A stretch of DNA of 31,650 nt, from NCBI GenBank assembly GCA_031257655.1, contig JAIROF010000246.1, forward strand, positions 1 through 31,650, written 5' to 3'. This document shows positions 21,460 through 29,526 of the stretch, piece by piece; positions within the stretch are counted from its first letter, which is position 1; every line of letters starts with the position of its first letter. The position numbers and the translations under genes are program-made. Source of the stretch: Prevotellaceae bacterium. GTDB taxonomy: Bacteria > Bacteroidota > Bacteroidia > Bacteroidales > UBA932. The notes beneath the pieces are model-generated. The model was not told the origin of the DNA. It made no database searches and saw only the letters and a program-made list of their open reading frames with translations.

Positions 21460-22128
21460 CTATTCCTCCACCGAAATTTCCACCCTTCTGTTTTTTGCTC
21501 TGTTTCGCTCCGAAGTATTTGGAACCAATGGCTGGCTGTATCCGTAGGCCTCTACGCTTATTCGTCTGGCGCTCACGCCGAGCTGCTGCAGGTAGGCGGC
21601 GGCGGCTTCGGCGCGCTTTTGGCTGAGGCGCATGTTAACCGCCGAGCTGCTCTTATCGCAGGTGTGCCCCGACAGGGTAACGCGGGCGCTTTTGTTGCGC
21701 TTCAAGGTGGCGGCCACCCTCGATAGCTCTCTTTTGGCGGCGGGGCTTAGCGCCTGCGAGGCATACTGAAAAAAGATATTGCTGTTGTCCGGCGCACCGA
21801 AATCGTCCCCCTCATCCTCGTCGTCCCCCTCGTTCTCCGTCGGCGTTGGCTTTTCTTTTTTAGCGCCCCTGCCTTTACCGGCGCCAGCCTCTGCGGTATT
21901 TTCGGATTTAGCGCTCCTGCCTTTACCGGCGCCGGCCTCTGCGGTATTTTCGGAGGCCGGGGGTGTTGGCGGAGCCAGCGGTTGCTCTTCGGCAATGGGG
22001 TCTTCCGGCTGCTCAGCTTGGGCTATGGGCATTTTCACAACCTCTTTTTCTGCACCGCACGCTGTTAGCAGGACGATGGCAGCTAAAAACAGAGAGGATA
22101 AAAAAACACGAGAGAAAGTGGTTAACAT
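21460..22128 (-). CDS. OmpA-family peptidoglycan-associated lipoprotein
   Basis: 222 residues. Signal peptide with lipobox LTAC (FLAAIVLLTACG), then a Pro/Glu/Lys-rich linker, then a C-terminal OmpA domain of about 100 residues (FFQYASQALSPAAKRELSRV, LSGHTCDKSS, LSQKRAEAAAAYLQQLGV, GYSQPLVPN and NRRVEISVEE). OmpA-type domains bind diaminopimelate peptidoglycan, tethering the outer membrane to the wall. The linker contains an exact 16-residue duplication (SENTAEAGAGKGR.AK, twice). The start at 22128 gives the best signal peptide; an earlier in-frame ATG at 22152 adds eight residues. A TACTTTTG box (complement of 22190-22197) is upstream. Confidence 0.88.
   Translation of the reverse strand: MLTTFSRVFLSSLFLAAIVLLTACGAEKEVVKMPIAQAEQPEDPIAEEQPLAPPTPPASENTAEAGAGKGRSAKSENTAEAGAGKGRGAKKEKPTPTENEGDDEDEGDDFGAPDNSNIFFQYASQALSPAAKRELSRVAATLKRNKSARVTLSGHTCDKSSSAVNMRLSQKRAEAAAAYLQQLGVSARRISVEAYGYSQPLVPNTSERNRAKNRRVEISVEE
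21859..21954. repeat. 48-bp tandem duplication in the OmpA linker
   Basis: Two head-to-tail units, 21859-21906 and 21907-21954, differ at only a couple of bases. They encode the duplicated SENTAEAGAGKGR.AK segment. Confidence 0.9.
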
Positions 22129-22189
22129 ACTAAAAAAGTTGAGGTTAAACAAAAAAGGTCGGAGAAAAAAACGATTTTATATTTCGTCT

Positions 22190-22197
22190 CAAAAGTA
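22190..22197 (-). promoter_or_regulatory. -7 box for the OmpA-like gene
   Basis: Complement of CAAAAGTA is TACTTTTG, 61 bp before the start codon. No well-spaced TTG is seen. Confidence 0.5.
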
Positions 22198-22342
22198 CAA
22201 AACAATCTTGAATGCACCTAAATAATTCTCTCCTTTTGAATTTATATCGCCCACGCGATATTGTAAATTGCTGGATTGCAGCACGCTGCTCCTTTAGGTG
22301 GTAAATATCCTCATTCGTTTATAAATAAATTTTTTCAATGTA

Positions 22343-22372
22343 TTGCATTAATGATTTTTTATGCTACTTTTG
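22343..22372 (+). promoter_or_regulatory. Promoter of the structured leader
   Basis: TTG at 22343-22345, 19 bp, TACTTTTG at 22365-22372. Predicted start near 22379, about 400 nt upstream of the arginine decarboxylase. Confidence 0.7.
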
Positions 22373-22378
22373 CACCCA

Positions 22379-22505
22379 ACAATTTCTATCGGAGAACTTC
22401 TCTAAGGAAATACAACATTCTCAAAACCTGACATGTAATTCGACCAACATCAGGTGCGAGAATAAAGGTCAATTTTTGTTTTTGCAGGTCTCAGGCCTGT
22501 TTTTT
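22379..22505 (+). ncRNA. Structured leader / attenuator-like RNA upstream of the polyamine genes
   Basis: After a small GAGA-ACT-TCTC hairpin, ATTCTC (22417-22422) pairs with GAGAAT (22458-22463), enclosing ACCTGA (22426-22431) paired with TCAGGT (22450-22455) and an 18-nt apical loop. A short CAGG/CCTG hairpin (22485-22499) is followed by six T. ACCTGA can also pair with CAGGT at 22485-22489, so the folds are mutually exclusive, as in attenuators and riboswitches. I cannot match it to a known riboswitch class: it lacks the CTGAGA of TPP elements and the core of the cobalamin aptamer. An independent sRNA is the alternative. Confidence 0.45.
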
Positions 22506-22520
22506 GAACATTAAATTAAA

Positions 22521-22637
22521 ATGAAAAACCTTTACTCACGCTGCTTCCTTTTGAACGGCAAGCTGATACCTACCGTAAACAGGAATGTTGTACTATGCTC
22601 CCTTTTGGCGAGCATAGCGGTGCGCTTTAACATCTGA
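22521..22637 (+). CDS. Possible 38-aa leader peptide or membrane-protein remnant
   Basis: An ATG after an A-rich stretch opens a 38-codon frame: MKNLYSRCFLLNGKLIP, then a hydrophobic VVLCSLLASIAV and RFNI before TGA. It lies between the attenuator-like hairpin and pdaD. The N-terminus resembles the signal-peptide region of SusC-type TonB-dependent receptors, so it may be the cut-off start of such a gene; a true leader peptide is also possible. Confidence 0.3.
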   Translation: MKNLYSRCFLLNGKLIPTVNRNVVLCSLLASIAVRFNI

Positions 22638-22706
22638 GGCCACCTAAACAAGTGTAGCTATATGGTATATAAAAAAGCTATGCCTCTACAGGGGGCGTAC
22701 TGTTTA

Positions 22707-22739
22707 GCGGTTGCCTCACGCGCACGTTTTGGCAACCGC
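22707..22739 (+). promoter_or_regulatory. 9-bp hairpin in the pdaD 5' region
   Basis: GCGGTTGCC at 22707-22715 pairs perfectly with GGCAACCGC at 22731-22739 across a 15-nt loop, ending 39 nt before the pdaD start. No T tail follows, so it is not a standard terminator; a translational or stability element is possible. Confidence 0.5.
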
Positions 22740-22778
22740 AAAGTTGATTATTCACCAATTTATATTTTATGAGCTGAA

Positions 22779-23411
22779 ATGAAGAACCAAACCATTAGTC
22801 CGATTGCTGTAGGCACAGAAAAGGGGCTGCAAGGAGTTGCGGTGGGAGCAGGCGTACAGGTTTTATCCGGAGAGCAGGCCAAAGGCGTTATGCTGGGCTG
22901 CCGCATCCCGAAAGATTACTTTGAAACGCAGGGAAAGGGAGAGAGCGATATCGCAGTACACGCAGGCTCCTACCACCTCGCGCTAAAGGACGCCAATATT
23001 GAAAAGTACAACATTATGACATACTCTTCCATCCTGCCCGGCATTGCTACCTTAGTGCCGCAGCCCGCAGGTATGGTGCACGGATGCGTGGTAGAATCTA
23101 TCATGAGCACCTGCACGGTCGGAAAAGGAGAGAGAGGGACTGCCGGAATTATCTACGGCTGGCTCTACAACCGCAAAACCAACGAGCGGTACGGCGGGCT
23201 GGTATGCGAAAACTACGGCGACTATAGCCCGGACGAGCTGCACGCGCTGCTGCGCTCAAGCCTGAATGAGCTATACGTTAATGGATTTGAAGAAGATTAC
23301 AGGTTAGAAAACATCAAATACCTCCACGAAACCATCACTCCGCAAAAGAAATACGGAACGGCGCTCGTTGCGCTTTGCTTTGTATCGTACTACCACCCGA
23401 TTGTAGGCTGA
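22779..23411 (+). CDS. pdaD: Pyruvoyl-dependent arginine decarboxylase
   Basis: 210 residues. Converts arginine to agmatine, the first step of agmatine-based polyamine synthesis. The proenzyme cleaves itself between two serines, and the second becomes the pyruvoyl cofactor. NIMTYSSILPG places the candidate pair at S83-S84. Other family landmarks are HAGSYHLALKDANIEKYN before it, then AGMVHGCVVESIMST and the ERGTAGIIYGWL block with a conserved Glu. Length is slightly above the archaeal enzyme. The next gene, 93 bp downstream, encodes a deoxyhypusine-synthase-like protein, which supports a polyamine role. Confidence 0.9.
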   Translation: MKNQTISPIAVGTEKGLQGVAVGAGVQVLSGEQAKGVMLGCRIPKDYFETQGKGESDIAVHAGSYHLALKDANIEKYNIMTYSSILPGIATLVPQPAGMVHGCVVESIMSTCTVGKGERGTAGIIYGWLYNRKTNERYGGLVCENYGDYSPDELHALLRSSLNELYVNGFEEDYRLENIKYLHETITPQKKYGTALVALCFVSYYHPIVG

Positions 23412-23504
23412 TGCGGAGCACACAGGCGTGAACGTTTGCGAGTATCTGGTATTGGAGAGAGGCTACGAGAGGCGAAATTTTGAAACGGAAACTAAAGAAC
23501 AAGC

Positions 23505-24545
23505 ATGTCAAAGCAAGAAAAAAAATCGCTGCTCAGCGAAGCCGTGCAGCATATAGATATAAAAAAAATAAACAGCGTCGAAATCGTTGACGCCATGCGG
23601 AGCATGTCGTTTGCCTCGCGCGAAACCGCGCGCGCAGCCGACATCCTGCAAATGATGGTAACCGACGCCTCGTGCAGCAACATCCTCACGCTTGCGGGCA
23701 GCACCAGCGCAGGCGGGTGCATGCAGGTGTACGTCGATATGGCGCAGTGCAACATGATAGACGCCGTGGTGGCCACCGGCGCCTCCATCATCGACATGGA
23801 TTTTTTTGAGGCGCTCGGCTACAAGCACTACAAGGGAACGCAGCACGTAAACGACGTAGCGCTGCGCAGCCTTTACGTCGACCGCATCTACGACACCTAC
23901 ATCGACGAAGAGGAGCTGCAGGCCTGCGACGCCACCGTGAAGGCCATAGCCGATGCGCTCGAGCCTCGCCCCTACTCATCGCGCGAATTTATTGCCGAAA
24001 TGGGCAGGTGGCTTACCGAAAACGCAGCGAAAAAAGAATCGCTCATCCAAACCTGCTACGAAAAAAGCGTACCCGTTTTCGTGCCGGCCTTCTCCGATTG
24101 CAGCGCCGGATTTGGCTTGGTGATGCACCAGGCGGAGCGGATAAAAAAAGGCTTGCCCTACGTTACGATTGATGCGGTGGCCGACTTTCGGGAGCTCACC
24201 GACGTTAAGATCGCCGCAGAAACAACGGGGCTGTTCATGGTTGGCGGCGGAGCGCCAAAAAACTTTGCGCAAGACACGGTAGTTTGCGCCGAATGCCTTG
24301 GCAAAAATGTCCCCATGCACAAGTACGCCGTGCAAATCACCGTAGCCGACGTGCGCGACGGCGCCTGCTCGAGCTCTACGCTCAAGGAGGCCAGCAGCTG
24401 GGGAAAAGTCGACACCGTGTATGAGCAAATGGTGTACGCCGAAGCTACCACCGTGCTGCCGCTCATAGCCAGCTATGCCTACCATAAAGGCGGCTGGAAA
24501 AAAAGAGCGCCTAAAAATTATGCTAAGCTGTTTGCTGCCAAGTAA
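23505..24545 (+). CDS. Deoxyhypusine synthase-like protein (polyamine aminobutyltransferase family)
   Basis: 346 residues. In eukaryotes and archaea DHS moves the aminobutyl group of spermidine, with NAD, onto a lysine of eIF5A. The enzyme lysine that carries the intermediate is conserved here in SSWGKVD (K301). NAD and substrate segments are also recognisable: TLAGSTSAGG, VATGASIIDMDFFEALGYKHYKGT and GGGAPKNFAQDTVV. Bacteria have no eIF5A hypusination, so bacterial DHS-like proteins are thought to make polyamines such as homospermidine. It follows pdaD at 93 bp, and the two are likely one operon. The actual product is not known. Confidence 0.87.
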   Translation: MSKQEKKSLLSEAVQHIDIKKINSVEIVDAMRSMSFASRETARAADILQMMVTDASCSNILTLAGSTSAGGCMQVYVDMAQCNMIDAVVATGASIIDMDFFEALGYKHYKGTQHVNDVALRSLYVDRIYDTYIDEEELQACDATVKAIADALEPRPYSSREFIAEMGRWLTENAAKKESLIQTCYEKSVPVFVPAFSDCSAGFGLVMHQAERIKKGLPYVTIDAVADFRELTDVKIAAETTGLFMVGGGAPKNFAQDTVVCAECLGKNVPMHKYAVQITVADVRDGACSSSTLKEASSWGKVDTVYEQMVYAEATTVLPLIASYAYHKGGWKKRAPKNYAKLFAAK

Positions 24546-24628
24546 AACGCAGCGCGCATAGCATTCGCTAATTTGCTTGCTGAATGGGGAGCGGTGGAGA
24601 GGGAGCGCAGATATTTTTCATAGAAATT

Positions 24629-24658
24629 TTTGTTTGTACAAATAAATATTTATTTTTG
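24629..24658 (+). promoter_or_regulatory. Promoter of the galactose cluster
   Basis: TTTG at 24629-24632, 18 bp, TATTTTTG at 24651-24658, 25 bp before the first galM start. A second TTTG overlaps the spacer. The spacer is slightly short but both boxes match. Confidence 0.6.
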
Positions 24659-24683
24659 GCAAATTTTTATCATCACTACAGCT

Positions 24684-25835
24684 ATGAATTTGAAATTTAT
24701 AAACCTCGCAGCCATTGTAGCCATAGGCGTATGCTCCTGTGGCGGCAGCAAAACAAGCAGCAAAATGGAAATTACAAAAGCGCCATTTGGCACGCACGAC
24801 GGTCAGCCTGTTGACCTCTACACCCTCACCAACGGTCAGGGCGTAAAGTTGAAAATCGCCACCTACGGCGGCACCATTACCGAGCTGTGGACGCCCGACA
24901 GAGACGGCGTGTCCGGCAACATCACGCTGGGCTTCCCGTCGCTCGACGGCTACCGCAGCGAAGCGTTCCTGAAGTCCGGCCCCTACTTTGGCGCCCTGAT
25001 TGGCCGCTACGGCAACCGCATCGGCAGCGCAACGTTTACGCTCGATGGCGTGGAGTATGCGCTCGCCGCCAACAACGGCGCCAACCACCTGCACGGCGGC
25101 CTCAAAGGCTTCGACAAGGCGGTGTGGAGCGCAGCCGAAGTGCGCGAAAAGGAAGCGGTAGGCCTCCGGCTCGCCTACCTGAGCAAAGACGGAGAAGAAG
25201 GCTATCCGGGCAACCTAAGCGTAGAGGTTACCTACCTGCTGACCAAAGACAGCGAGCTGAAAATACGCTACAAGGCCACCACCGACAAGCCCACGCACTG
25301 CAACCTCACCAACCACGCCTACTTTAACCTTTCGGCAGGCAAAGCGCCCGACGTGCTGGGGCACGAGCTCGCCATCCCGGCCGATAGGTACACGGCAGTC
25401 GACGCCGGGCTTATTCCGGTTGGGCTGGTAGCGGTCGCCGGAACGCCCTTCGACTTCCGCACCCCCCACGCCATTGGCGCCCGCATAGACGACGACCACG
25501 AGCAGCTGAAAAACGGCGGCGGCTACGACCACAACTTTGTGCTCAGCTCCGGCGGCGGCGCGCTGCACTTGGCGGCAACCGTGTACGAGCCGCTCAGCGG
25601 ACGAACCCTCGAGGCATACACCACCGAGCCGGGCGTGCAGCTCTACTCCGGCAACTTTCTGGACGGAACGCTCGTAGGCGTAGGCGATGTGCAGTACACA
25701 AAGCGCTACGGATTTTGCCTCGAAACCCAGCACTTCCCCGACACGCCAAACCAACCCGATTTTCCGAGCACGGAGCTAAGGCCCGGGCAAACCTATACGA
25801 GCGAAACCGTTTATAAATTTTCCACCCGACAATAA
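24684..25835 (+). CDS. galM: Aldose 1-epimerase (galactose mutarotase), secreted lipoprotein
   Basis: 383 residues. Interconverts alpha and beta anomers of galactose and glucose. A signal peptide ends in VAIGVCSCGGS, with Cys in a plausible lipobox (VCSC), so this copy is probably anchored outside the cytoplasm. The mutarotase fold begins with YTLTNGQGVKLKIATYGGTI, then GRYGNRIGSATFTLDG and NNGANHLHGG. The catalytic His lies in NLTNHAYFNL and the catalytic Glu in TTEPGVQLYSGN. First gene of a five-gene run; the second is a cytosolic galM paralogue 28 bp downstream. I chose the ATG at 24684 because it gives the lipoprotein signal. Confidence 0.92.
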   Translation: MNLKFINLAAIVAIGVCSCGGSKTSSKMEITKAPFGTHDGQPVDLYTLTNGQGVKLKIATYGGTITELWTPDRDGVSGNITLGFPSLDGYRSEAFLKSGPYFGALIGRYGNRIGSATFTLDGVEYALAANNGANHLHGGLKGFDKAVWSAAEVREKEAVGLRLAYLSKDGEEGYPGNLSVEVTYLLTKDSELKIRYKATTDKPTHCNLTNHAYFNLSAGKAPDVLGHELAIPADRYTAVDAGLIPVGLVAVAGTPFDFRTPHAIGARIDDDHEQLKNGGGYDHNFVLSSGGGALHLAATVYEPLSGRTLEAYTTEPGVQLYSGNFLDGTLVGVGDVQYTKRYGFCLETQHFPDTPNQPDFPSTELRPGQTYTSETVYKFSTRQ

Positions 25836-25863
25836 AAATCAGGCATATCATTTTTATCCACTT

Positions 25864-26943
25864 ATGAATAAAATGCTATCAATTACAGGGCTGAAGCGAA
25901 CCGACTTTCAGAAAATCGTGGACGAAAAGCAAACCGACCTTTTCATCCTGACCAACAAAAATGGCCTGGAAATGACCGCTACCAGCTACGGCGCAAAAAT
26001 AGTATCCCTCTCCGTTCCCGACAAGAGCGGCAAGCTGGTAGATGTTGTTACAGGGCACAACAGCATCGACGAATACTTGTCCTCCGAAGAGCCCTACTTT
26101 GGGGCTGTGTGCGGACGCACCGCCAACCGAATTGCCAGGGGAAAGTTCACGCTGGACGGCCAAGAGTACACGCTGGCTGTCAACAACGCCCCCAACAGCC
26201 TGCACGGAGGGCTTAAAGGGTTTAACGCCGTAGCGTGGGATGGCCGGCAAGTAGATAGCCAAACGGTAACGTTTACCTACCTCTCCAAAGACGGCGAGGA
26301 GGGCTACCCCGGCAACCTGACGGTAGCCGTTACCTACCGGCTGACGGACGATAACGCCGTGCAAATAGACTATTTGGCCACCACCGACAAGGCCACCATA
26401 GTAAACCTCACCAACCACAGCTACTTTAACCTGTCGGGCGTCGGCGACCCGTACATAGGCGACCACCTGCTCCAAATAAACGCCGATACCTACCTCCCGA
26501 CAGACGAAACCGCCATCCCCTACGGCCACCCCGAAAGCGTAGCGGGGACGCCGATGGATTTTCGGCAGCCCTGCGAAGTGGGAAAGCGCATCAACGACAA
26601 CTTTCAGCAGCTGCGCTTCGGCAAAGGCTACGACCACACGTACGTGCTGAACAAAAAAGATGGCGAATTTGCTTTCTGCGCATGGGTAAAGTCGCCCAAA
26701 ACCGGCATCGTCATGGAGGTTCACACCACCGAGCCGGGCGTGCAGCTATACACGGGCAACTGGATGAAGGATAGCTATGTGGCCAAAAACGGCCGGCGGT
26801 ACCCCGAAAGGTGCGCCCTGTGCCTGGAAACGCAACATTTTCCGGACAGCATCAACAAGCCGGACTACCCTTCGGTGGTGTTGCGCCCGCAGGAAGTCTT
26901 CAAAAGTAAAACAACGTTTAAATTCAGCAACCAGTCAAGCTAA
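25864..26943 (+). CDS. galM: Aldose 1-epimerase (galactose mutarotase), cytosolic paralogue
   Basis: 359 residues and no signal peptide, so cytosolic. Same fold and catalytic residues as the preceding gene: GRTANRIARGKFTLDG, NNAPNSLHGGLKGF, catalytic His in NLTNHSYFNL and catalytic Glu in TTEPGVQLYTGN. The two proteins are clearly paralogous but well diverged, and the pair probably converts anomers on both sides of the inner membrane. The ATG at 25864 follows an A/T-rich gap; a second in-frame ATG at 25873 is possible. The transporter gene starts 51 bp downstream. Confidence 0.92.
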   Translation: MNKMLSITGLKRTDFQKIVDEKQTDLFILTNKNGLEMTATSYGAKIVSLSVPDKSGKLVDVVTGHNSIDEYLSSEEPYFGAVCGRTANRIARGKFTLDGQEYTLAVNNAPNSLHGGLKGFNAVAWDGRQVDSQTVTFTYLSKDGEEGYPGNLTVAVTYRLTDDNAVQIDYLATTDKATIVNLTNHSYFNLSGVGDPYIGDHLLQINADTYLPTDETAIPYGHPESVAGTPMDFRQPCEVGKRINDNFQQLRFGKGYDHTYVLNKKDGEFAFCAWVKSPKTGIVMEVHTTEPGVQLYTGNWMKDSYVAKNGRRYPERCALCLETQHFPDSINKPDYPSVVLRPQEVFKSKTTFKFSNQSS

Positions 26944-26994
26944 GCTTTATTAACTATTTATAAATTATTATTAACCATCAACAACCATTTTCTT

Positions 26995-28287
26995 ATGAAC
27001 CAGCAAACAAAACAAGGCAACACCGTTGCCATCATTATGATGATACTGCTTTTCGGCATGATATCATTCGTTACAAACTTGGCAGCGCCTATGGGAATAG
27101 TGCTGAAAAATCAGTTTCAGATTTCCAACTTCCTGGGGCTGCTGGGAAATGCAGCAAACTTTATTGCGTACGCCGTAATGGGGATTCCCAGCGGGATACT
27201 GCTCCAAAAGGTAGGGTACAAGAAAACGGCGCTGATAGCCATCGCTACCGGCTTTGTAGGCGTTGGCATTCAGTACCTGTCGGGTCATGTTGGCCAGGAA
27301 TCGGCGTTCACCGTGTACCTTTTGGGCGCGTTTGTTGCGGGCTTCTCCATGTGCCTGCTGAACACGGTAGTAAACCCCATGCTGAACACGCTGGGCGGCG
27401 GCGGCAACAAAGGCAACCAGCTGATTCAGGTTGGCGGATCGTTCAACTCGCTCATGGGAACGTTCACCCCAATGTTTGTGGGCGTTTTGATTGGAGAGGT
27501 TACAAAATCCAGGATTACCGACATTTTCCCCGTGATGTACATCGCCATGGGCGTTTTTGCCACCGTGTTCATCGTGCTGAGCTTGGTTCGCATACAGGAG
27601 CCAAACGCGGAAAAGAGCTCCGAGCCGCTGAAAGGCTTGCTGCTGGGCGCGCTGAAGTTTCGCCACTTTGTGCTGGGCGCTATTGCCATATTCGTTTACG
27701 TAGGCGTAGAAGTTGGGGTGCCGGGGGCAATGAACCTCTTCCTTACCGACCAGCAGGCTGGCGGCATGGAGGCCACCGTGGCCGGCTTTGTGGCGGGCAC
27801 CTACTGGTTCTTGATGCTCATAGGGCGCTTGGTTGGCGCATCCATAGGCGCTAAGGTATCGAGCAGGGTTATGCTTGCGGTAGCTTCTTTCGTGGGGTTG
27901 CTGCTGGTTGGCTGCGCAATCTTTTCGTCGGTCGATACGCAGGTCTATTTGCCGGTGCTGCAAAAGGGACCCGCCGGCGAGCTCTCGTTCGGGGCTACGC
28001 AAGTGCCCATCAACGCCATGTTCCTGGTGCTGATAGGCCTTTGCACCTCCATCATGTGGGGCAGCATCTTCAACCTGGCCGTAGAGGGCTTGGGCAAGTA
28101 CGTAGCGGCCGCGTCCGGCATATTCATGGTGCTGGTTTGCGGTGGCGGTATTTTGCCGGCGCTACAGGGCTACGTCGCCGACGTTGCAGGCTACATGCCC
28201 AGCTACTGGGTGGTCTTTGCAGGCCTGCTCTACCTCCTGTACTACGCCCTGATAGGAAGCAAGAATGTAAAAAAAACAGTGCAGTAA
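26995..28287 (+). CDS. gluP: GluP/FucP-type MFS sugar transporter (glucose/galactose)
   Basis: 430 residues with about twelve hydrophobic helices. Sequence features fit the FHS (fucose-galactose-glucose:H+ symporter) family: the first helix FGMISFVTNLAAPMG, GIPSGILLQKVGYKKTALI between helices 2 and 3, LLNTVVNPMLNTLGG, and the C-terminal half with LCTSIMWGSIFNLAVEGLGK and LVCGGGILPALQGYVAD. Members import hexoses or fucose with protons. Position between two mutarotases and galactokinase argues for galactose (or glucose/galactose). The galK gene begins 27 bp later. Confidence 0.87.
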   Translation: MNQQTKQGNTVAIIMMILLFGMISFVTNLAAPMGIVLKNQFQISNFLGLLGNAANFIAYAVMGIPSGILLQKVGYKKTALIAIATGFVGVGIQYLSGHVGQESAFTVYLLGAFVAGFSMCLLNTVVNPMLNTLGGGGNKGNQLIQVGGSFNSLMGTFTPMFVGVLIGEVTKSRITDIFPVMYIAMGVFATVFIVLSLVRIQEPNAEKSSEPLKGLLLGALKFRHFVLGAIAIFVYVGVEVGVPGAMNLFLTDQQAGGMEATVAGFVAGTYWFLMLIGRLVGASIGAKVSSRVMLAVASFVGLLLVGCAIFSSVDTQVYLPVLQKGPAGELSFGATQVPINAMFLVLIGLCTSIMWGSIFNLAVEGLGKYVAAASGIFMVLVCGGGILPALQGYVADVAGYMPSYWVVFAGLLYLLYYALIGSKNVKKTVQ

Positions 28288-28314
28288 ATTAAACAGAAAA
28301 CGAAAAAAGTACCC

Positions 28315-29475
28315 ATGGATATTACAAAAATCACAGCAAAGTTCAAGGAGCTTTACGGCGCAGCAGGCGCTGTATATGCCGCTCCCGGTCGTATCAACCT
28401 GATTGGCGAGCATACCGACTACAACGGCGGCTTTGTGCTGCCCGGCGCTATAGACAAAGCCATTTACTGCGTCCTCAAGCCCAACGGGACGGCAAAGGTG
28501 CGCGCCTACGCCCCCGACGAAAATCCGGAGGTGGTATCGCTGAACAGCGAATTTGGGCTTGAAGAGGCCGATAAGCCAAAGGACAGGTGGGCGCAGTACA
28601 TTTTTGGCGTGTGCCGTGAAATGTCGAAAAAAGGCGCCAAAATTCCCGGATTCGACATCCTCATTTCGGGCGAAGTGCCGCTGGGCGCCGGCATGTCGTC
28701 GTCGGCGGCGCTGGAGAGCTGCGTTGGCTTTGCGCTGAATGACACCTTTGGGCTTGGCTTCGACAAGCTGCAGCTCGCCCTGATAGGCCAGTCAACGGAG
28801 CACAACTACGTGGGCGTGAAGTGCGGCATCATGGACCAGTTTGCCTCCTGCTTCGGAAAGGAAGGCTCGCTCGTCCGCCTGGACTGCCGCTCGCTGGAGT
28901 ACGAGTACTTCCCGTTTGACCCGAAGGGGTACCGGCTGGTGCTGATTAACACCTGCGTAGCGCACATGCTTGGAGGAGAGTACAACGAGCGGCGCGAATC
29001 GTGCGAAAGGGTGGTGGCCGCCATCGCAGAGAAGCACCCAAAGGTGGCGCTGCTTCGCGACGCCAACCTTGACATGCTGCGGGAAGTGGCAAACAAAGTG
29101 AGCGCGGTGGACTACATTCGCGCCGAGTTTGTCATTGAAGAAATCCAGCGGCTGCTCGACACCTGCGATTTCCTGAAGAAAGGCGACTACGAGGCGGCGG
29201 GGCGCAAGATGTACGAAACGCACACCGGCCTGAGCCTGAAGTACACCGTGAGCTGCCCCGAGCTTGATTTTCTCAACGAAAAGGCCAAGGAATACGGCGT
29301 AGCAGGCTCCCGCGTTATGGGCGGAGGTTTTGGCGGGTGCACCATCAACCTCGTAAAGGATGAGCGCTACGATACGTTCATAAAGGGCGCCACCGAAGCT
29401 TACGAGCAAACGTTCCGCATCAAGCCCCTCGTGTACGACGTGATCATCAAGGACGGCGCCCGAAAGCTTTCGTAA
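28315..29475 (+). CDS. galK: Galactokinase
   Basis: 386 residues. Phosphorylates alpha-D-galactose at C1 with ATP, the entry to the Leloir pathway. GHMP landmarks are all present: substrate motif GRINLIGEHTDYNGG near residue 25, ATP loop PLGAGMSSSAALES near 125, the catalytic base Asp in CGIMDQFAS and the C-terminal GSRVMGGGFGGCTINLV. Length is typical. No galT or galE is visible in the window, so galactose-1-phosphate must be handled elsewhere. It is preceded by an MFS transporter and followed 51 bp later by a second sugar porter. Confidence 0.96.
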   Translation: MDITKITAKFKELYGAAGAVYAAPGRINLIGEHTDYNGGFVLPGAIDKAIYCVLKPNGTAKVRAYAPDENPEVVSLNSEFGLEEADKPKDRWAQYIFGVCREMSKKGAKIPGFDILISGEVPLGAGMSSSAALESCVGFALNDTFGLGFDKLQLALIGQSTEHNYVGVKCGIMDQFASCFGKEGSLVRLDCRSLEYEYFPFDPKGYRLVLINTCVAHMLGGEYNERRESCERVVAAIAEKHPKVALLRDANLDMLREVANKVSAVDYIRAEFVIEEIQRLLDTCDFLKKGDYEAAGRKMYETHTGLSLKYTVSCPELDFLNEKAKEYGVAGSRVMGGGFGGCTINLVKDERYDTFIKGATEAYEQTFRIKPLVYDVIIKDGARKLS

Positions 29476-29526
29476 ATTTTGTTGCTCGCAAAAGTCAGAT
29501 CTTCATTTAAAAACGATTTTCTTAAC

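Noticed and set aside
22417..22463. TPP riboswitch in the pdaD leader
   Set aside because: AACCTGA recalls the TPP 3' arm, but the CTGAGA motif and the standard P2-P3 stems are missing, and here ACCTGA is base-paired.
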